Source of the DNA: JBKCUI01 sp052161625
GTDB lineage: Bacteria; Planctomycetota; Planctomycetia; Pirellulales; Pirellulaceae
Assembly (NCBI GenBank): GCA_052161625.1
Contig: CP197412.1
Direction: 5' to 3' (one strand)
DNA: 64,000 bases
Within the stretch, counting starts at the first letter, position 1; the number at the start of each line of letters is the position of its first letter. A program made the position numbers and the translations under genes. This document shows positions 16,226 through 25,033 of this stretch, in pieces. The notes beneath the pieces are model-generated. The model had not been told where the DNA came from and ran no database searches. It worked only from the letters and a program-made list of their open reading frames with translations.

Positions 16226-16969
16226 TTAGACGGCCAAACGGATGGGGGTTGGGAATTCGAGTACAAATTTGGTCCCGCGCCCGACTTCGCTTTGGACAGC
16301 GATGCGACCGCCGTGGGCCTCGACGATTTTCCGAGCAGTGGGAAGCCCCAGCCCGGACCCTCCGTGCTTGGTGGAATAGAACGGCTCGAACATTCGCATC
16401 GCGGTGACTTCATCCATGCCGCAGCCGGTATCGATCATTTCGAGCGCTACTCCTCCTGGCGTGGAGTAGGTCCGAACCAAGAGTTCGCCGCCATCGGGCA
16501 TGGCTTCCAAGGCGTTTTTGACCAAGTTCAGCAGCGCTGCTTGCAGGGAGTCGCTGTGTAGCTTGATATTAGGTAGGTTGGAATCGAGATAGGTTTGGAG
16601 TCGGACGTCGGTTTTGTCCGCTTGCGCTCGGTATAGGGAGAGAACTCGCTGGATCTGATCGTTGAGAGACCCAACGGTCATCTCGAGATCTCGCATCCGT
16701 GCAAAACGAAGAAAATCCCGCAAGAGATTCTCCAAGCGGTTGCACTGTTGCCGGATCATATCCACTTTGGCGATCGCGCGTCGCTGACCGGGGAACGGGG
16801 ATTCCTCGAGCTCCTCGCAGAGCAAGTCGGAGTTCATGTGAATGACCGACAGCGGATTTTTTATCTCGTGGGCCAGGGATCCGGCCAACTCGGCCAGCTC
16901 GTTGTACTGTCGACGCAGTTCGTCGGCGAGCTCTTGTTGGGATTTGGAGGATGGAGAATCGTCGGCCAT
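16226..16969 (-). CDS. Soluble sensor histidine kinase, NtrB/PAS-less type
   Basis: The 247-residue protein has only the transmitter module. A short coiled coil leads into the H-box LAHEIKNPLSV (phosphorylated H34). A DHp helix pair, the N-box LLNLVKNALEAM, the G1 box DTGCGM, the F-box FEPFYSTK and the G2 box GGSGLGLPTARKI complete it. No sensor or membrane domain is present, so signal input must come through the N-terminal helix or a partner. No response regulator lies in the window. It may share a transcript with ahcY, though the gap leaves room for a promoter. The family call is firm; the pathway is unknown. Confidence 0.92.
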   Translation of the reverse strand: MADDSPSSKSQQELADELRRQYNELAELAGSLAHEIKNPLSVIHMNSDLLCEELEESPFPGQRRAIAKVDMIRQQCNRLENLLRDFLRFARMRDLEMTVGSLNDQIQRVLSLYRAQADKTDVRLQTYLDSNLPNIKLHSDSLQAALLNLVKNALEAMPDGGELLVRTYSTPGGVALEMIDTGCGMDEVTAMRMFEPFYSTKHGGSGLGLPTARKIVEAHGGRIAVQSEVGRGTKFVLEFPTPIRLAV

Positions 16970-17288
16970 GGAGAAGAGCTCGTGCTGCTATCGAATTGGA
17001 GGGGAGATACCTTCGACCCTGGAAGTCATCTCGCAATGCGGTCCACTCGGGAATCGGATTTAAAAATTCTCGCTCACCAATCCCTTCCCGAATTGTACAC
17101 CGCAACTACCATGCGCACAGCGTTCGCTACAACCGCTACGATCGCTCCTCTCCAACGGGATGGCACGATGCTTTCCTCGGATTCCGTCCGCGCCTGGTCC
17201 CCGTAGGCACTACATTCCGGCTAGCAACCTCTCCTCGCCAGCCCCCCTAGCTCTGATTCTTCATCCGTTTCCTTTTGAGTGAACATCT
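16970..17288. other. Divergent intergenic region
   Basis: These 319 bases separate the leftward kinase from the rightward amidohydrolase-like gene and must hold both promoters. No box was clear enough to call. One rightward frame ends in a phrase faintly like the tail of a formylglycine-generating enzyme domain, but there is not enough to name it. Confidence 0.5.
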
Positions 17289-20200
17289 ATGAAGCTCCCT
17301 CGAATTCTTAGTTTCCTATTTGCCGCGGCGATGACTTTCCCCGCGACCTCCTGGACCCGAGCGCAGCAAACCACTTCGACCCTCCCAGAAGCCGGTATCA
17401 GCGAACATCCCAACGAAGTGTATGCCATCACCGGGGCTTCCATCACCGTCGAGCCCGGAAAGAAGATCGAGAATGGCACGCTGGTCATTCGCGACGGCAA
17501 GATTTCCGAAGTGGGATCGGAAGTCACCATCCCACCGGAAGCGCGCGTGATCGAGCTTCGAGGAAAACACATCTACCCAGGACTGGTGGATGCAGGCATC
17601 GAATCGGATCTGCCGCCCGCCGCCACCGCACCAGGCGTGGCGCACTGGAGCCGAGAAATCACGCCTGAGCGTTCCCTCGCACAGGAAATCACTCCGGCTT
17701 CCACTGAATCGCTTTTCGGCAAATTGCGCAAGGCCGGAATCACCACCGCCTTGGTCTCCCCTCGCGATGGCATTATCAAAGGTCAAAGCGCGGTATTCTC
17801 AACCGGTGAATTTCCAACTCAGGAAGCCCTTCTTCGATCCAATGCGGCTCTTCACGTTAGACTGACCGTTAGCCGAGGCCGAGGAAGGGATAGCTATCCA
17901 AGCAGCCCGATGGGGGCCGTCGCACTTGCTCGTCAAACGTTTCTCGACGCCCAATGGTATGCAGCAGCCCATCAAGCTTACCGCACCCAGCCGGGACTTG
18001 CGAAGCCCGATGACAACCTAGCGCTCCAGTCCCTTACTCAGGCGATTGCTTCGGGGCAACCGGTTGTTTTTGACACATTGAACGAACAGTACTCGCTTCG
18101 CGCCGACAGCTTCGGTCGTGAATTCGGTCTGCAAGTCGTCTTGAAGGGATCGGGCCAAGAGTACCAGTTGCTCCAACCGATCGCGAAGTTGAATCGAACG
18201 ATTATCGTACCCGTCAATTTCCCCAAACCACCCGCGGTTCAGTCATTTGAACAAGCGATCGATGTGGAATTGGAAGAGTTAACCCACTGGGAACTGGCAC
18301 CCGAAAACCCCGCAAGGCTTCGTCAAGCCGGCGTCCCGATCCTCCTTACCTCCTTTGGTTTGACGGATCCGAGCGAGTTTTTGCCCAATGTCCGAAAAGC
18401 CGTCACACGGGGGCTTTCCAAAGACGATGCCCTCGCAGCCATGACCGTTGAACCCGCGAAGTTCCTGGGCGTCGAAGCCACTTGCGGATCGCTTCGCCAA
18501 GGCCGATGGGCGAACCTCATCGTCGCGTCCGCCGATCTATTCGATGACGCTTGCAAAGTGGAGGAGGTTTGGTCACGCGGACGCCGTCCGGAAAATGCGG
18601 AAAAGTCGACGGCGTCGATGGATGGTACCTGGCAAATCGCCTGGACAGGGGGTGAGCATCCAAATCTGGAACTCCATTTGGAAATCAAAGATTCGCTCGG
18701 CAAGCCAAACGCTGCTGTTCGAGTTCCTTCCTCCGACGACGAGCCCGCTAAGACAGAACCGAAAGATGCACCGGAGAAATCCGCCGAATCTCCAAAGGAT
18801 AAAGGGGCCGGCCCGTCCAAAAAGGAATCCAAACTGAAGAACTTGAAGGTCGAAAGCAATACCCTCACCGGGGTCGTCGCAGCAGGGAATCTAGACGAAT
18901 CGCTAAAAGGAAACGGGTACTTGAGCGTGACGTTTCTGGACTCGAAGTCTCCGTCGCAAGCACGGCTCCTCGGTTCGATCGTGTGGCCAAACGGGACGAT
19001 GGCCTCTTTTTCTGCCAAGCGAGACTCCAGCTCGGATGCAAAGTCGGATTTAGCCAAAGATGCGGAGAAATCGGATTCGAAGCCGAAGAAGGAGGAGGCG
19101 AAAGATGCTACCGTCGCGAAGATTCTATCGCCCATTCTCTACCCACCCGGGACGATGGGAAGAGAGGCGATACCGGAGCAGCACGATGTGGTTCTGTTCA
19201 AGGACACCACCCTGTGGACGTGCGGGCCCGATGGCTTGCTCAAGAACGTCGATTTGCTGGTCCGTCGCGGAAAGATTGATGCAATCGGCGCTGAACTCGA
19301 AGTTCCTGAGAATGCACACGTCGTGGACGCATCCAAATGGCAGATCAGCCCCGGATTGATCGACTGCCACTCGCACATGGCGACCGACAGTGGAATCAAT
19401 GAAGCCACCCAAGCGGTCACGGCGGAGGTTCGCATCGGGGACTTCATCGACGCCGGCGATATCACCATCTATCGACAACTCGCCGGCGGTCTCACGACGG
19501 CGAACGTTCTCCACGGATCGGCGAATCCAATCGGTGGTCAGAATCAAGTCGTCAAGCTTCGGTGGGGAGCCCCCTACGAGGAACTGAAATTCAAACAAGC
19601 GCCCGCGGGGATCAAGTTCGCTTTGGGTGAGAACGTCAAGCAAAGCAACTGGGAGCTAAGCACTCGTAGTCGCTATCCACAAAGTCGAATGGGTGTCGAA
19701 CAGCTCTTCCGAGAACGATTCAATGCCGCGCAGCAGTATTCGGCGTCGTGGGATCGATGGCGAGAGAATCCACAGGGATTGCCCCCTCGCCGAGACTTGG
19801 AACTGGACGCAATCGCCGAAATCGTCGATGGCAAACGTTGGATCCATTGCCATAGCTACCGGCAAGACGAGATTCTGGGACTGCTCCGAGTTCTCGACGA
19901 ATACGGAATCACCATCGGTTCTCTACAACACATCCTCGAGGGATACAAAGTCGCTGACGAAATGGCCAAACATGGCGCGACGGCGAGTTCGTTTTCCGAT
20001 TGGTGGAACTACAAATTCGAAGTCTTTGATGCCATCCCATACAACGGCGCGTTGATGCACCGAAGAGGAATCGTCGTCTCCTTCAACTCCGACGACAATG
20101 AACTCGGACGCCATATGAACCACGAGGCGGCCAAGGCTGTGAAGTATGGTGGCGTTGAACCGATGGAGGCTTTGAAGTTCGTCACGCTCAACCCGGCCAT

Positions 20201-20543
20201 CCAACTGCGAATCGATGAACACGTTGGATCCATCGAAATAGGCAAAGATGCAGATTTGGCCATCTGGACAGGTTCCCCACTTTCTCCGATGTCCCGATGC
20301 GAACAAACATGGATCGATGGCCGAAAGTATTTCGACCGGTCGCAGGATGTCGAAGATCGAAAGCGGGACGCTCAATTGCATCGAGCATTGGTTCAAAAAG
20401 TTATCGAGTCGGGAGAGCCTGGGTCGCAGCGTAGTTCACTCGCAGACGACCCATCGCGATTGTGGCCCCATCACGACGAGTTCTGCCACGATCATCATGA
20501 TGAAGACCACGATCATGCGATGGAGCATGACCACGATCATTAG
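17289..20543 (+). CDS. Large exported tandem amidohydrolase-like protein with His-rich tail
   Basis: The 1084-residue protein has a signal peptide (about 1-26) and two amidohydrolase units. The first (about 40-440) starts with a beta-sandwich but reads PGLVDAGIES where active enzymes have the HxH metal site. A charged linker rich in Lys, Asp, Glu and Ser covers about 440-620. The second unit (about 630-1040) has PGLIDCHSHMA, so HxH is intact, and later histidines in WIHCHSYRQDEI and SLQHILEG, plus NSDDNELGRH with the acidic residue. The tail is very rich in His and Asp and ends in HDHDH. It is followed by a second, shorter amidohydrolase-like gene. An exported metal-dependent hydrolase of unknown substrate, with a degenerate first half, is the best description. 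Confidence 0.85.
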   Translation: MKLPRILSFLFAAAMTFPATSWTRAQQTTSTLPEAGISEHPNEVYAITGASITVEPGKKIENGTLVIRDGKISEVGSEVTIPPEARVIELRGKHIYPGLVDAGIESDLPPAATAPGVAHWSREITPERSLAQEITPASTESLFGKLRKAGITTALVSPRDGIIKGQSAVFSTGEFPTQEALLRSNAALHVRLTVSRGRGRDSYPSSPMGAVALARQTFLDAQWYAAAHQAYRTQPGLAKPDDNLALQSLTQAIASGQPVVFDTLNEQYSLRADSFGREFGLQVVLKGSGQEYQLLQPIAKLNRTIIVPVNFPKPPAVQSFEQAIDVELEELTHWELAPENPARLRQAGVPILLTSFGLTDPSEFLPNVRKAVTRGLSKDDALAAMTVEPAKFLGVEATCGSLRQGRWANLIVASADLFDDACKVEEVWSRGRRPENAEKSTASMDGTWQIAWTGGEHPNLELHLEIKDSLGKPNAAVRVPSSDDEPAKTEPKDAPEKSAESPKDKGAGPSKKESKLKNLKVESNTLTGVVAAGNLDESLKGNGYLSVTFLDSKSPSQARLLGSIVWPNGTMASFSAKRDSSSDAKSDLAKDAEKSDSKPKKEEAKDATVAKILSPILYPPGTMGREAIPEQHDVVLFKDTTLWTCGPDGLLKNVDLLVRRGKIDAIGAELEVPENAHVVDASKWQISPGLIDCHSHMATDSGINEATQAVTAEVRIGDFIDAGDITIYRQLAGGLTTANVLHGSANPIGGQNQVVKLRWGAPYEELKFKQAPAGIKFALGENVKQSNWELSTRSRYPQSRMGVEQLFRERFNAAQQYSASWDRWRENPQGLPPRRDLELDAIAEIVDGKRWIHCHSYRQDEILGLLRVLDEYGITIGSLQHILEGYKVADEMAKHGATASSFSDWWNYKFEVFDAIPYNGALMHRRGIVVSFNSDDNELGRHMNHEAAKAVKYGGVEPMEALKFVTLNPAIQLRIDEHVGSIEIGKDADLAIWTGSPLSPMSRCEQTWIDGRKYFDRSQDVEDRKRDAQLHRALVQKVIESGEPGSQRSSLADDPSRLWPHHDEFCHDHHDEDHDHAMEHDHDH

Positions 20544-20600
20544 TCCACGACCTCTTCATCTCCAATCCATTCCAAAACAAATTCCATTTAGGTTCGAACG

Positions 20601-21929
20601 ATGATTTCCCTTCTTCACAGGTTGTTCTACTCGCACGCGATTCTAGGGTTGATGCTCGTTTCGATGCGAGTATCGATCGCCTCCGATCAAATCCCTGGCG
20701 CACCACAGCGCAAGCCAGTACTGTTGCAAGGCGGCACCATCCACACTGTTTCCGGAGATGTGGTTGTCGGTGGCGATCTCCTCTTCGACGGAGGAAAGAT
20801 CAAGCAGATCGGGAAGGGTCTCGATGTTCCCGAAAAGGCTGAGGTTGTGGATGCGACCGGTAAACATATCTACCCCGGTATGATCGATTCGCTGTCCAGT
20901 ATTGGATTGGTTGAAGTGGAATCGATTCGAGCCAGCGTCGATACCACCGAAGTAGGAAATCTCAATCCCAACGTGAGAGCCGTTGTCGCTTTCAACCCTG
21001 ACAGCGAGACGATTCCGGTAGCCCGCGCCAACGGAGTCCTCTCTGCAGTCACCGTCCCCTCCGGAGGCTTGGTCTCCGGGCGAGCCGCGATGATGATGCT
21101 CGACGGTTGGACTTGGGAGGAAATGACACTCAAACCAGATGTGGGCATGATCGTCAACTGGCCTCGCTTCGGAGCCGTGAGAATGGGACGCGGTGCCGCC
21201 GCAGAAGGGGAATCGTCGGAAGCGGGCGATCGGTTAGCGCCTCTTCATCTTCTGATGCGCGAAGCGAAAGCCTATGGCCTACTCTTGGATGCGGATACCG
21301 TGGAAGGGGTGGATCTGCGTCTGGAAGCTATGCAACCTGTCATCCGCGGTGAGATGCCGGTGTTGGTGATCGCGAACACAGTCAAGCAGATTCAGACCGC
21401 GGTGGCTTTCTGCAATCAGTACCAATTGAAAATGGTTTTGGTCGGTGGTGCCGATGCCCATCTGTGTGCGCCTCTTTTGAAAGAGTCGAACGTTCCCGTT
21501 GTCATCGCTAGCGTCTACCGATTGCCCTCTCGCCGGGATGCACCTTACGACGCCATATACGCGCTGCCCGCACAATTGGAAGCTGCAGGCGTCCGCTATT
21601 GCATCGGAACCGATGGCCGCTTCGGGGCATCGATGGTCCGCAACCTTCCCTACCATGCAGCGACCTCGGTCGCTTTTGGATTGAGCGAATCGCAAGCCAT
21701 CCGCGCGGTGACTTTGTCTGCCGCCGAGATCTTCGGTGTCGCGGATTCCATCGGTTCTTTAGATGCAGGCAAAGACGCGACCTTGTTCGTCGCCGATGGA
21801 AATATCCTCGAGATTCCCACCCAGGTCACCCATGCCTGGATCCAAGGGCGCAAGGTCGATTTGTCGAGCAAACATACTCAACTCTACGACAAGTACAAAG
21901 TTCGATACGAGCGGGCCCCTAAGCCTTAG
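20601..21929 (+). CDS. Exported amidohydrolase-like protein, metal site degenerate
   Basis: The 442-residue product has an N-terminal signal-like helix, the composite-domain beta-sandwich (LLQGGTIHTVSG), and then PGMIDSLSSIGLV in place of the HxH metal motif. The rest follows the amidohydrolase barrel, ending in LSAAEIFGVADSIGSLDAGKDATLFVADG. The layout matches the first half of the preceding 1084-residue protein, so the two arose by duplication. It starts 57 bp after that gene and is probably co-transcribed. With the metal histidines gone it may be a structural or binding partner. A different catalytic arrangement cannot be excluded. Confidence 0.82.
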   Translation: MISLLHRLFYSHAILGLMLVSMRVSIASDQIPGAPQRKPVLLQGGTIHTVSGDVVVGGDLLFDGGKIKQIGKGLDVPEKAEVVDATGKHIYPGMIDSLSSIGLVEVESIRASVDTTEVGNLNPNVRAVVAFNPDSETIPVARANGVLSAVTVPSGGLVSGRAAMMMLDGWTWEEMTLKPDVGMIVNWPRFGAVRMGRGAAAEGESSEAGDRLAPLHLLMREAKAYGLLLDADTVEGVDLRLEAMQPVIRGEMPVLVIANTVKQIQTAVAFCNQYQLKMVLVGGADAHLCAPLLKESNVPVVIASVYRLPSRRDAPYDAIYALPAQLEAAGVRYCIGTDGRFGASMVRNLPYHAATSVAFGLSESQAIRAVTLSAAEIFGVADSIGSLDAGKDATLFVADGNILEIPTQVTHAWIQGRKVDLSSKHTQLYDKYKVRYERAPKP

Positions 21930-22035
21930 GCGATTCCCATCTCCTTCGAATCATGAAGTGCTCTTTCCCTTGGATGCGCGGAGGAAAATTCACCCCATTT
22001 TTCCCAAAGCGCCGAGAATGTGGTATTTTTGAGGC

Positions 22036-23037
22036 ATGAACAAGCAACCTCTCGCCGGAATTTTCACACCCAACATCACCCCTCTCGACGTCCATGGCCG
22101 ACTCGACGAGGACAAGCTGCGCGCGTACGTCGATTGGCTTATTGATCATGGTGTCCACGGTCTCTATCCGAACGGAAGCACCGGGGAATTCGTTCGGTTT
22201 ACGCCGGAAGAACGGAAGCGAGTTATCCAAGTTGTTGCGGATCAAACGCGAGGTCGCGTTCCTATCTTGGCCGGTGCCGCAGAGGCCAACGTTGAAGAGA
22301 CGATTCGCGCATGCGATACCTACGGAGATTTGGGTTGCCGCGCCGTTGCGATTGTGGCACCTTTCTATTACCGATTGGCTCCCGATGGAGTCTATGCATA
22401 TTTCAAAGAGATCGCAGATCGAGTCAGCGTGGACGTCACGCTCTACAACATCCCACTCTTCGCCTCTCCGATCGATGTTCCTACGGTCAAGCGTTTAGCG
22501 GAAGAGTGTCCTCGCGTCGTCGGAATCAAAGACAGTTCTGGCGACATTCCGCACATGATGCGGATGATCGCCGAGGTTCGTCCCATTCGCAGCGATTTCT
22601 TCTTCATGACTGGCTGGGACGCTTCGCTGGTCCCGATGCTCATGATCGGTGCCGATGGTGGCACAAACGCCACGAGTGGTGTGGTGCCAGAATTAACCCG
22701 TGCAATCTACGATGCTTGCCGAGCGAAGGACTGGGACCAAGCGATGAAGCTTCAGTATCAACTGCTGCCTCTTTTCGACGCGATGCTCACCACCGCAGAG
22801 TTCCCAGAAGGGTTCCGCAGGGGTGCCAAGGTCCGGGGCTGGAATTTGGGCGAGTCGAGGACTCCCCTCACTGCGCAGCAGGCGACTGCGGCGGATCGCG
22901 CACAAGCGAAGATTCAGCAATTGCTCTCAGGGTTCGAGTTCATGAAAGCAGAGCCTTTAGCATCCCAGTCACCGATCGACGACAAAGTCATTTCGCGAAT
23001 CGTGCAAGAAGTTTTGCAACAACTTACCCCCAGCTGA
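22036..23037 (+). CDS. DapA-family (dihydrodipicolinate synthase-like) lyase with C-terminal helix tail
   Basis: The 333-residue protein is a class I aldolase of the DapA/NanA superfamily. It shows GSTGEF (about 48-53), the Tyr in LYNIPL, the Schiff-base lysine in VVGIKDSSGD, and GADGGTNATSG. The core ends near residue 300. After a Ser/Pro-rich spacer a short amphipathic helix (SRIVQEVLQQL) forms the very C-terminus. Members split or form pyruvate-derived sugar acids or diaminopimelate precursors; the substrate here cannot be told. No other lysine-pathway gene is near, so a catabolic aldolase role is more likely than DapA proper. The tail resembles encapsulation peptides of microcompartment enzymes, which is inference. 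Confidence 0.85.
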   Translation: MNKQPLAGIFTPNITPLDVHGRLDEDKLRAYVDWLIDHGVHGLYPNGSTGEFVRFTPEERKRVIQVVADQTRGRVPILAGAAEANVEETIRACDTYGDLGCRAVAIVAPFYYRLAPDGVYAYFKEIADRVSVDVTLYNIPLFASPIDVPTVKRLAEECPRVVGIKDSSGDIPHMMRMIAEVRPIRSDFFFMTGWDASLVPMLMIGADGGTNATSGVVPELTRAIYDACRAKDWDQAMKLQYQLLPLFDAMLTTAEFPEGFRRGAKVRGWNLGESRTPLTAQQATAADRAQAKIQQLLSGFEFMKAEPLASQSPIDDKVISRIVQEVLQQLTPS

Positions 23038-23052
23038 TCGCGGGGAAATCGC

Positions 23053-23442
23053 ATGAATGCTCCGACGCCCGCCGAAGCAACCGAAAAAGATCAACATATC
23101 GATGCACCGGTGGAACGGATGTACCCCCGGCCTCTCGCGCGAGCCACGGTTTCCATTGCGATGGGAATGGTCGTGTGCATTCCCTGGATGATCTATGTCG
23201 AGTGGCGGGAACGGGAAAAAGAATCAAACAGTCTGAGCTCCGCACCCTTTGTGGTGGATCTGAACCTGGCGACCGAATCCGAACTCAACCTCTTGCCCGG
23301 AGTCGGTCCCAAACTTGCGAAGGAGATTCTTCGTATCCGAGAGGAACGAGGGAAGTTCGAGCGTGTTGAAGATTTGCTCGCGGTACCTGGGATCAAGAAA
23401 ACGCGACTCGACCAAATCCGGCCCTTTGTCCTCGTACCGTAA
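23053..23442 (+). CDS. Membrane-anchored ComEA-like helix-hairpin-helix protein
   Basis: The 129-residue protein has a cytoplasmic lead of about 30 residues and one membrane segment (about 32-50). A C-terminal ComEA-type HhH domain follows, with VDLNLATESELNLLPGVGPKLAKEIL and the second hairpin VEDLLAVPGIKKTRLDQI. Such proteins bind DNA outside the membrane during natural transformation, or serve as generic HhH modules. It starts 15 bp after the DapA-like gene. A competence role is possible, and a ComM-like gene exists elsewhere in the window, but no ComEC or pilus genes are seen here. Confidence 0.85.
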   Translation: MNAPTPAEATEKDQHIDAPVERMYPRPLARATVSIAMGMVVCIPWMIYVEWREREKESNSLSSAPFVVDLNLATESELNLLPGVGPKLAKEILRIREERGKFERVEDLLAVPGIKKTRLDQIRPFVLVP

Positions 23443-23491
23443 GAATGATTGCCCAGGACAAATTGCCCAAGAAAGATTGGCCAGGGGAGAG

Positions 23492-24355
23492 CTAAGGCGA
23501 GGCAGAGTTGCGTGTGGACTTCCAAAAGGACTCGTCCAAATCCTTCGAGAAACGGCTCAATAATCGCTTCATCTGGGAAACCTTGGTAGCGAGAAGCGGA
23601 TCGGTTTGGATCACCCTTTCTAGATAGGCAGGGCGAACCATGAGATTGGCGAAGATCTCCGCTTTGTCTTCTTCAACGCCAGTCGTCGAGTAGTGATTCA
23701 AGAAACCGGGATATTGGTCCGTCAAAACGGAAGTATTTCGGTTCGCTTGAGCATTCTTACCGCCGTCACCATATCGGAACGATCCAGGGTTCAACGAGGA
23801 CCACTCGTCATCTCGGTACACGCTGCCGTCATCCGCGTAATCCACGAGATGAAAGAACTCATGATGAATAACGGTCCGCGTATAGATCGAGTTGTTCGCC
23901 CCGCGCGCGACATCGAGGTAGAGAGTCTGGTTTTCGAAATCAGGCAAAGCGGTCCGCAACTGTCCGGAAAAAGACAAGGCCTCGCACAATACGATCCGTC
24001 GCAGTCCGGTGCGATGCACAAACTCTACCGGGTAATACGAGAACTCCGGAACGAAGATCGCTGCGTATTGCAACACTTGCTCCGGTGTCGACTCCTTCCC
24101 ATCGATGACTCCGGTCGAAATTCGGACGGGAAACCCTGGATCGCGCACGACAACTGGAACTCCAAACTTTTCGGTGATCGAGATGAGTTTCGAGGCTGCT
24201 CGATCCTCCCATTCCGCACCAAGGAGGGGGACGGCAAACGGTGCCCCCGTCGTCAAAGAAAGGATCGCTAGCCAGAAGACGATTCGCAAACGGATTGGAA
24301 GCAGGCGACCAACTTGTAGCCACGCGATTCGAACGGTCGTCTTCAAGTTTTGCAT
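23492..24355 (-). CDS. Exported zinc metallopeptidase-like protein (HExxH)
   Basis: The 287-residue product has a long N-terminal hydrophobic segment (about 20-45), probably a signal peptide or anchor. The HEFFH zinc motif follows VIH at about residues 163-170. A later EEDKAEIFANLM probably supplies the third, glutamate ligand, as in gluzincins. The remainder is not recognised. The arrangement fits the putative zinc-binding metallopeptidases found in many environmental bacteria. It converges with the ComEA-like gene and diverges from the proline-rich gene. Peptidase activity is inferred from the motif only; the substrate is unknown. Confidence 0.75.
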   Translation of the reverse strand: MQNLKTTVRIAWLQVGRLLPIRLRIVFWLAILSLTTGAPFAVPLLGAEWEDRAASKLISITEKFGVPVVVRDPGFPVRISTGVIDGKESTPEQVLQYAAIFVPEFSYYPVEFVHRTGLRRIVLCEALSFSGQLRTALPDFENQTLYLDVARGANNSIYTRTVIHHEFFHLVDYADDGSVYRDDEWSSLNPGSFRYGDGGKNAQANRNTSVLTDQYPGFLNHYSTTGVEEDKAEIFANLMVRPAYLERVIQTDPLLATKVSQMKRLLSRFSKDLDESFWKSTRNSASP

Positions 24356-24492
24356 GCTGTCGCTCCGGGAAATGGAGGATGAACTCGGTGTCGCTCTGGA
24401 CTTGGCAATTGTGTTACCATCGCCTCCGAGCGATGGGTTGTCGATCGAGTGGTTGGCGAAAGCCCGAGGTTTGATGGAAGGAGCAATAGATC

Positions 24493-24960
24493 ATGAAATC
24501 GATGAAGTTTGCAAGTTTGATCCTCTTGTGCGCGACCAGTTCGCTCGCATTGATTTTGCCAGCACTCGGGGTCGTATCGTTTCCACAGCAATTGATCAAA
24601 AACTCCGATCTTCCATCCTCGACGTCGGTTCCTAGGCCGGATGGGGGGCCAACGGGCGGATGGCAACCTGCGCAAGGGGGATTGCCGATTACCACGGGGT
24701 TTCCGAACTCCCCCCTTCCCTCCTCGCCGACGACAGCCCCTTCATCCTTTCCCTCCCAGTCGGTGGCCTCCCCTTCCCCGGCCCCCCCTTCTCTCGATCC
24801 CCTGGCACTGAATGATCCGGCCTTGCAGCTGAATAGCGTTGGCGTTGAAGAGCATCCCAGCAAAGTTGGGACCGGACTTTGGCTCCTTTTAGGGCCGATT
24901 TGGCTCGCATCGCTGGGTATGTGGACGATTGCTCCGGGACCGAAAACGGGTAAGAAGTAG
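24493..24960 (+). CDS. Hypothetical exported Pro/Ser-rich protein with C-terminal membrane segment
   Basis: The 155-residue protein starts at an ATG with a strong GGAAGGAG ribosome site. It has an N-terminal hydrophobic signal (about 5-26) and a long low-complexity linker rich in proline, serine and glycine (about 38-105). A hydrophobic helix near the end (WLLLGPIWLASLGMW, about 130-145) precedes a short basic tail. No domain is recognised. The signal and tail helix would give a two-span or anchored protein whose disordered part faces outside. The clear ribosome site and signal support a real gene. The SMP-30 gene follows 73 bp downstream. Confidence 0.65.
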   Translation: MKSMKFASLILLCATSSLALILPALGVVSFPQQLIKNSDLPSSTSVPRPDGGPTGGWQPAQGGLPITTGFPNSPLPSSPTTAPSSFPSQSVASPSPAPPSLDPLALNDPALQLNSVGVEEHPSKVGTGLWLLLGPIWLASLGMWTIAPGPKTGKK

Positions 24961-25033
24961 CTCACCCCATTTCGTTCTTTGTTGCGTTATCATAGGGGGC
25001 TCCATCCATCCTCCCCCTTCTTGCAGAGGCATC

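Noticed and set aside
17098..17250. Phrase resembling the end of a formylglycine-generating enzyme domain (FLGFRPRLVP)
   Set aside because: Only a few residues match, no start or upstream domain is present, and the frame begins inside the kinase gene on the other strand.
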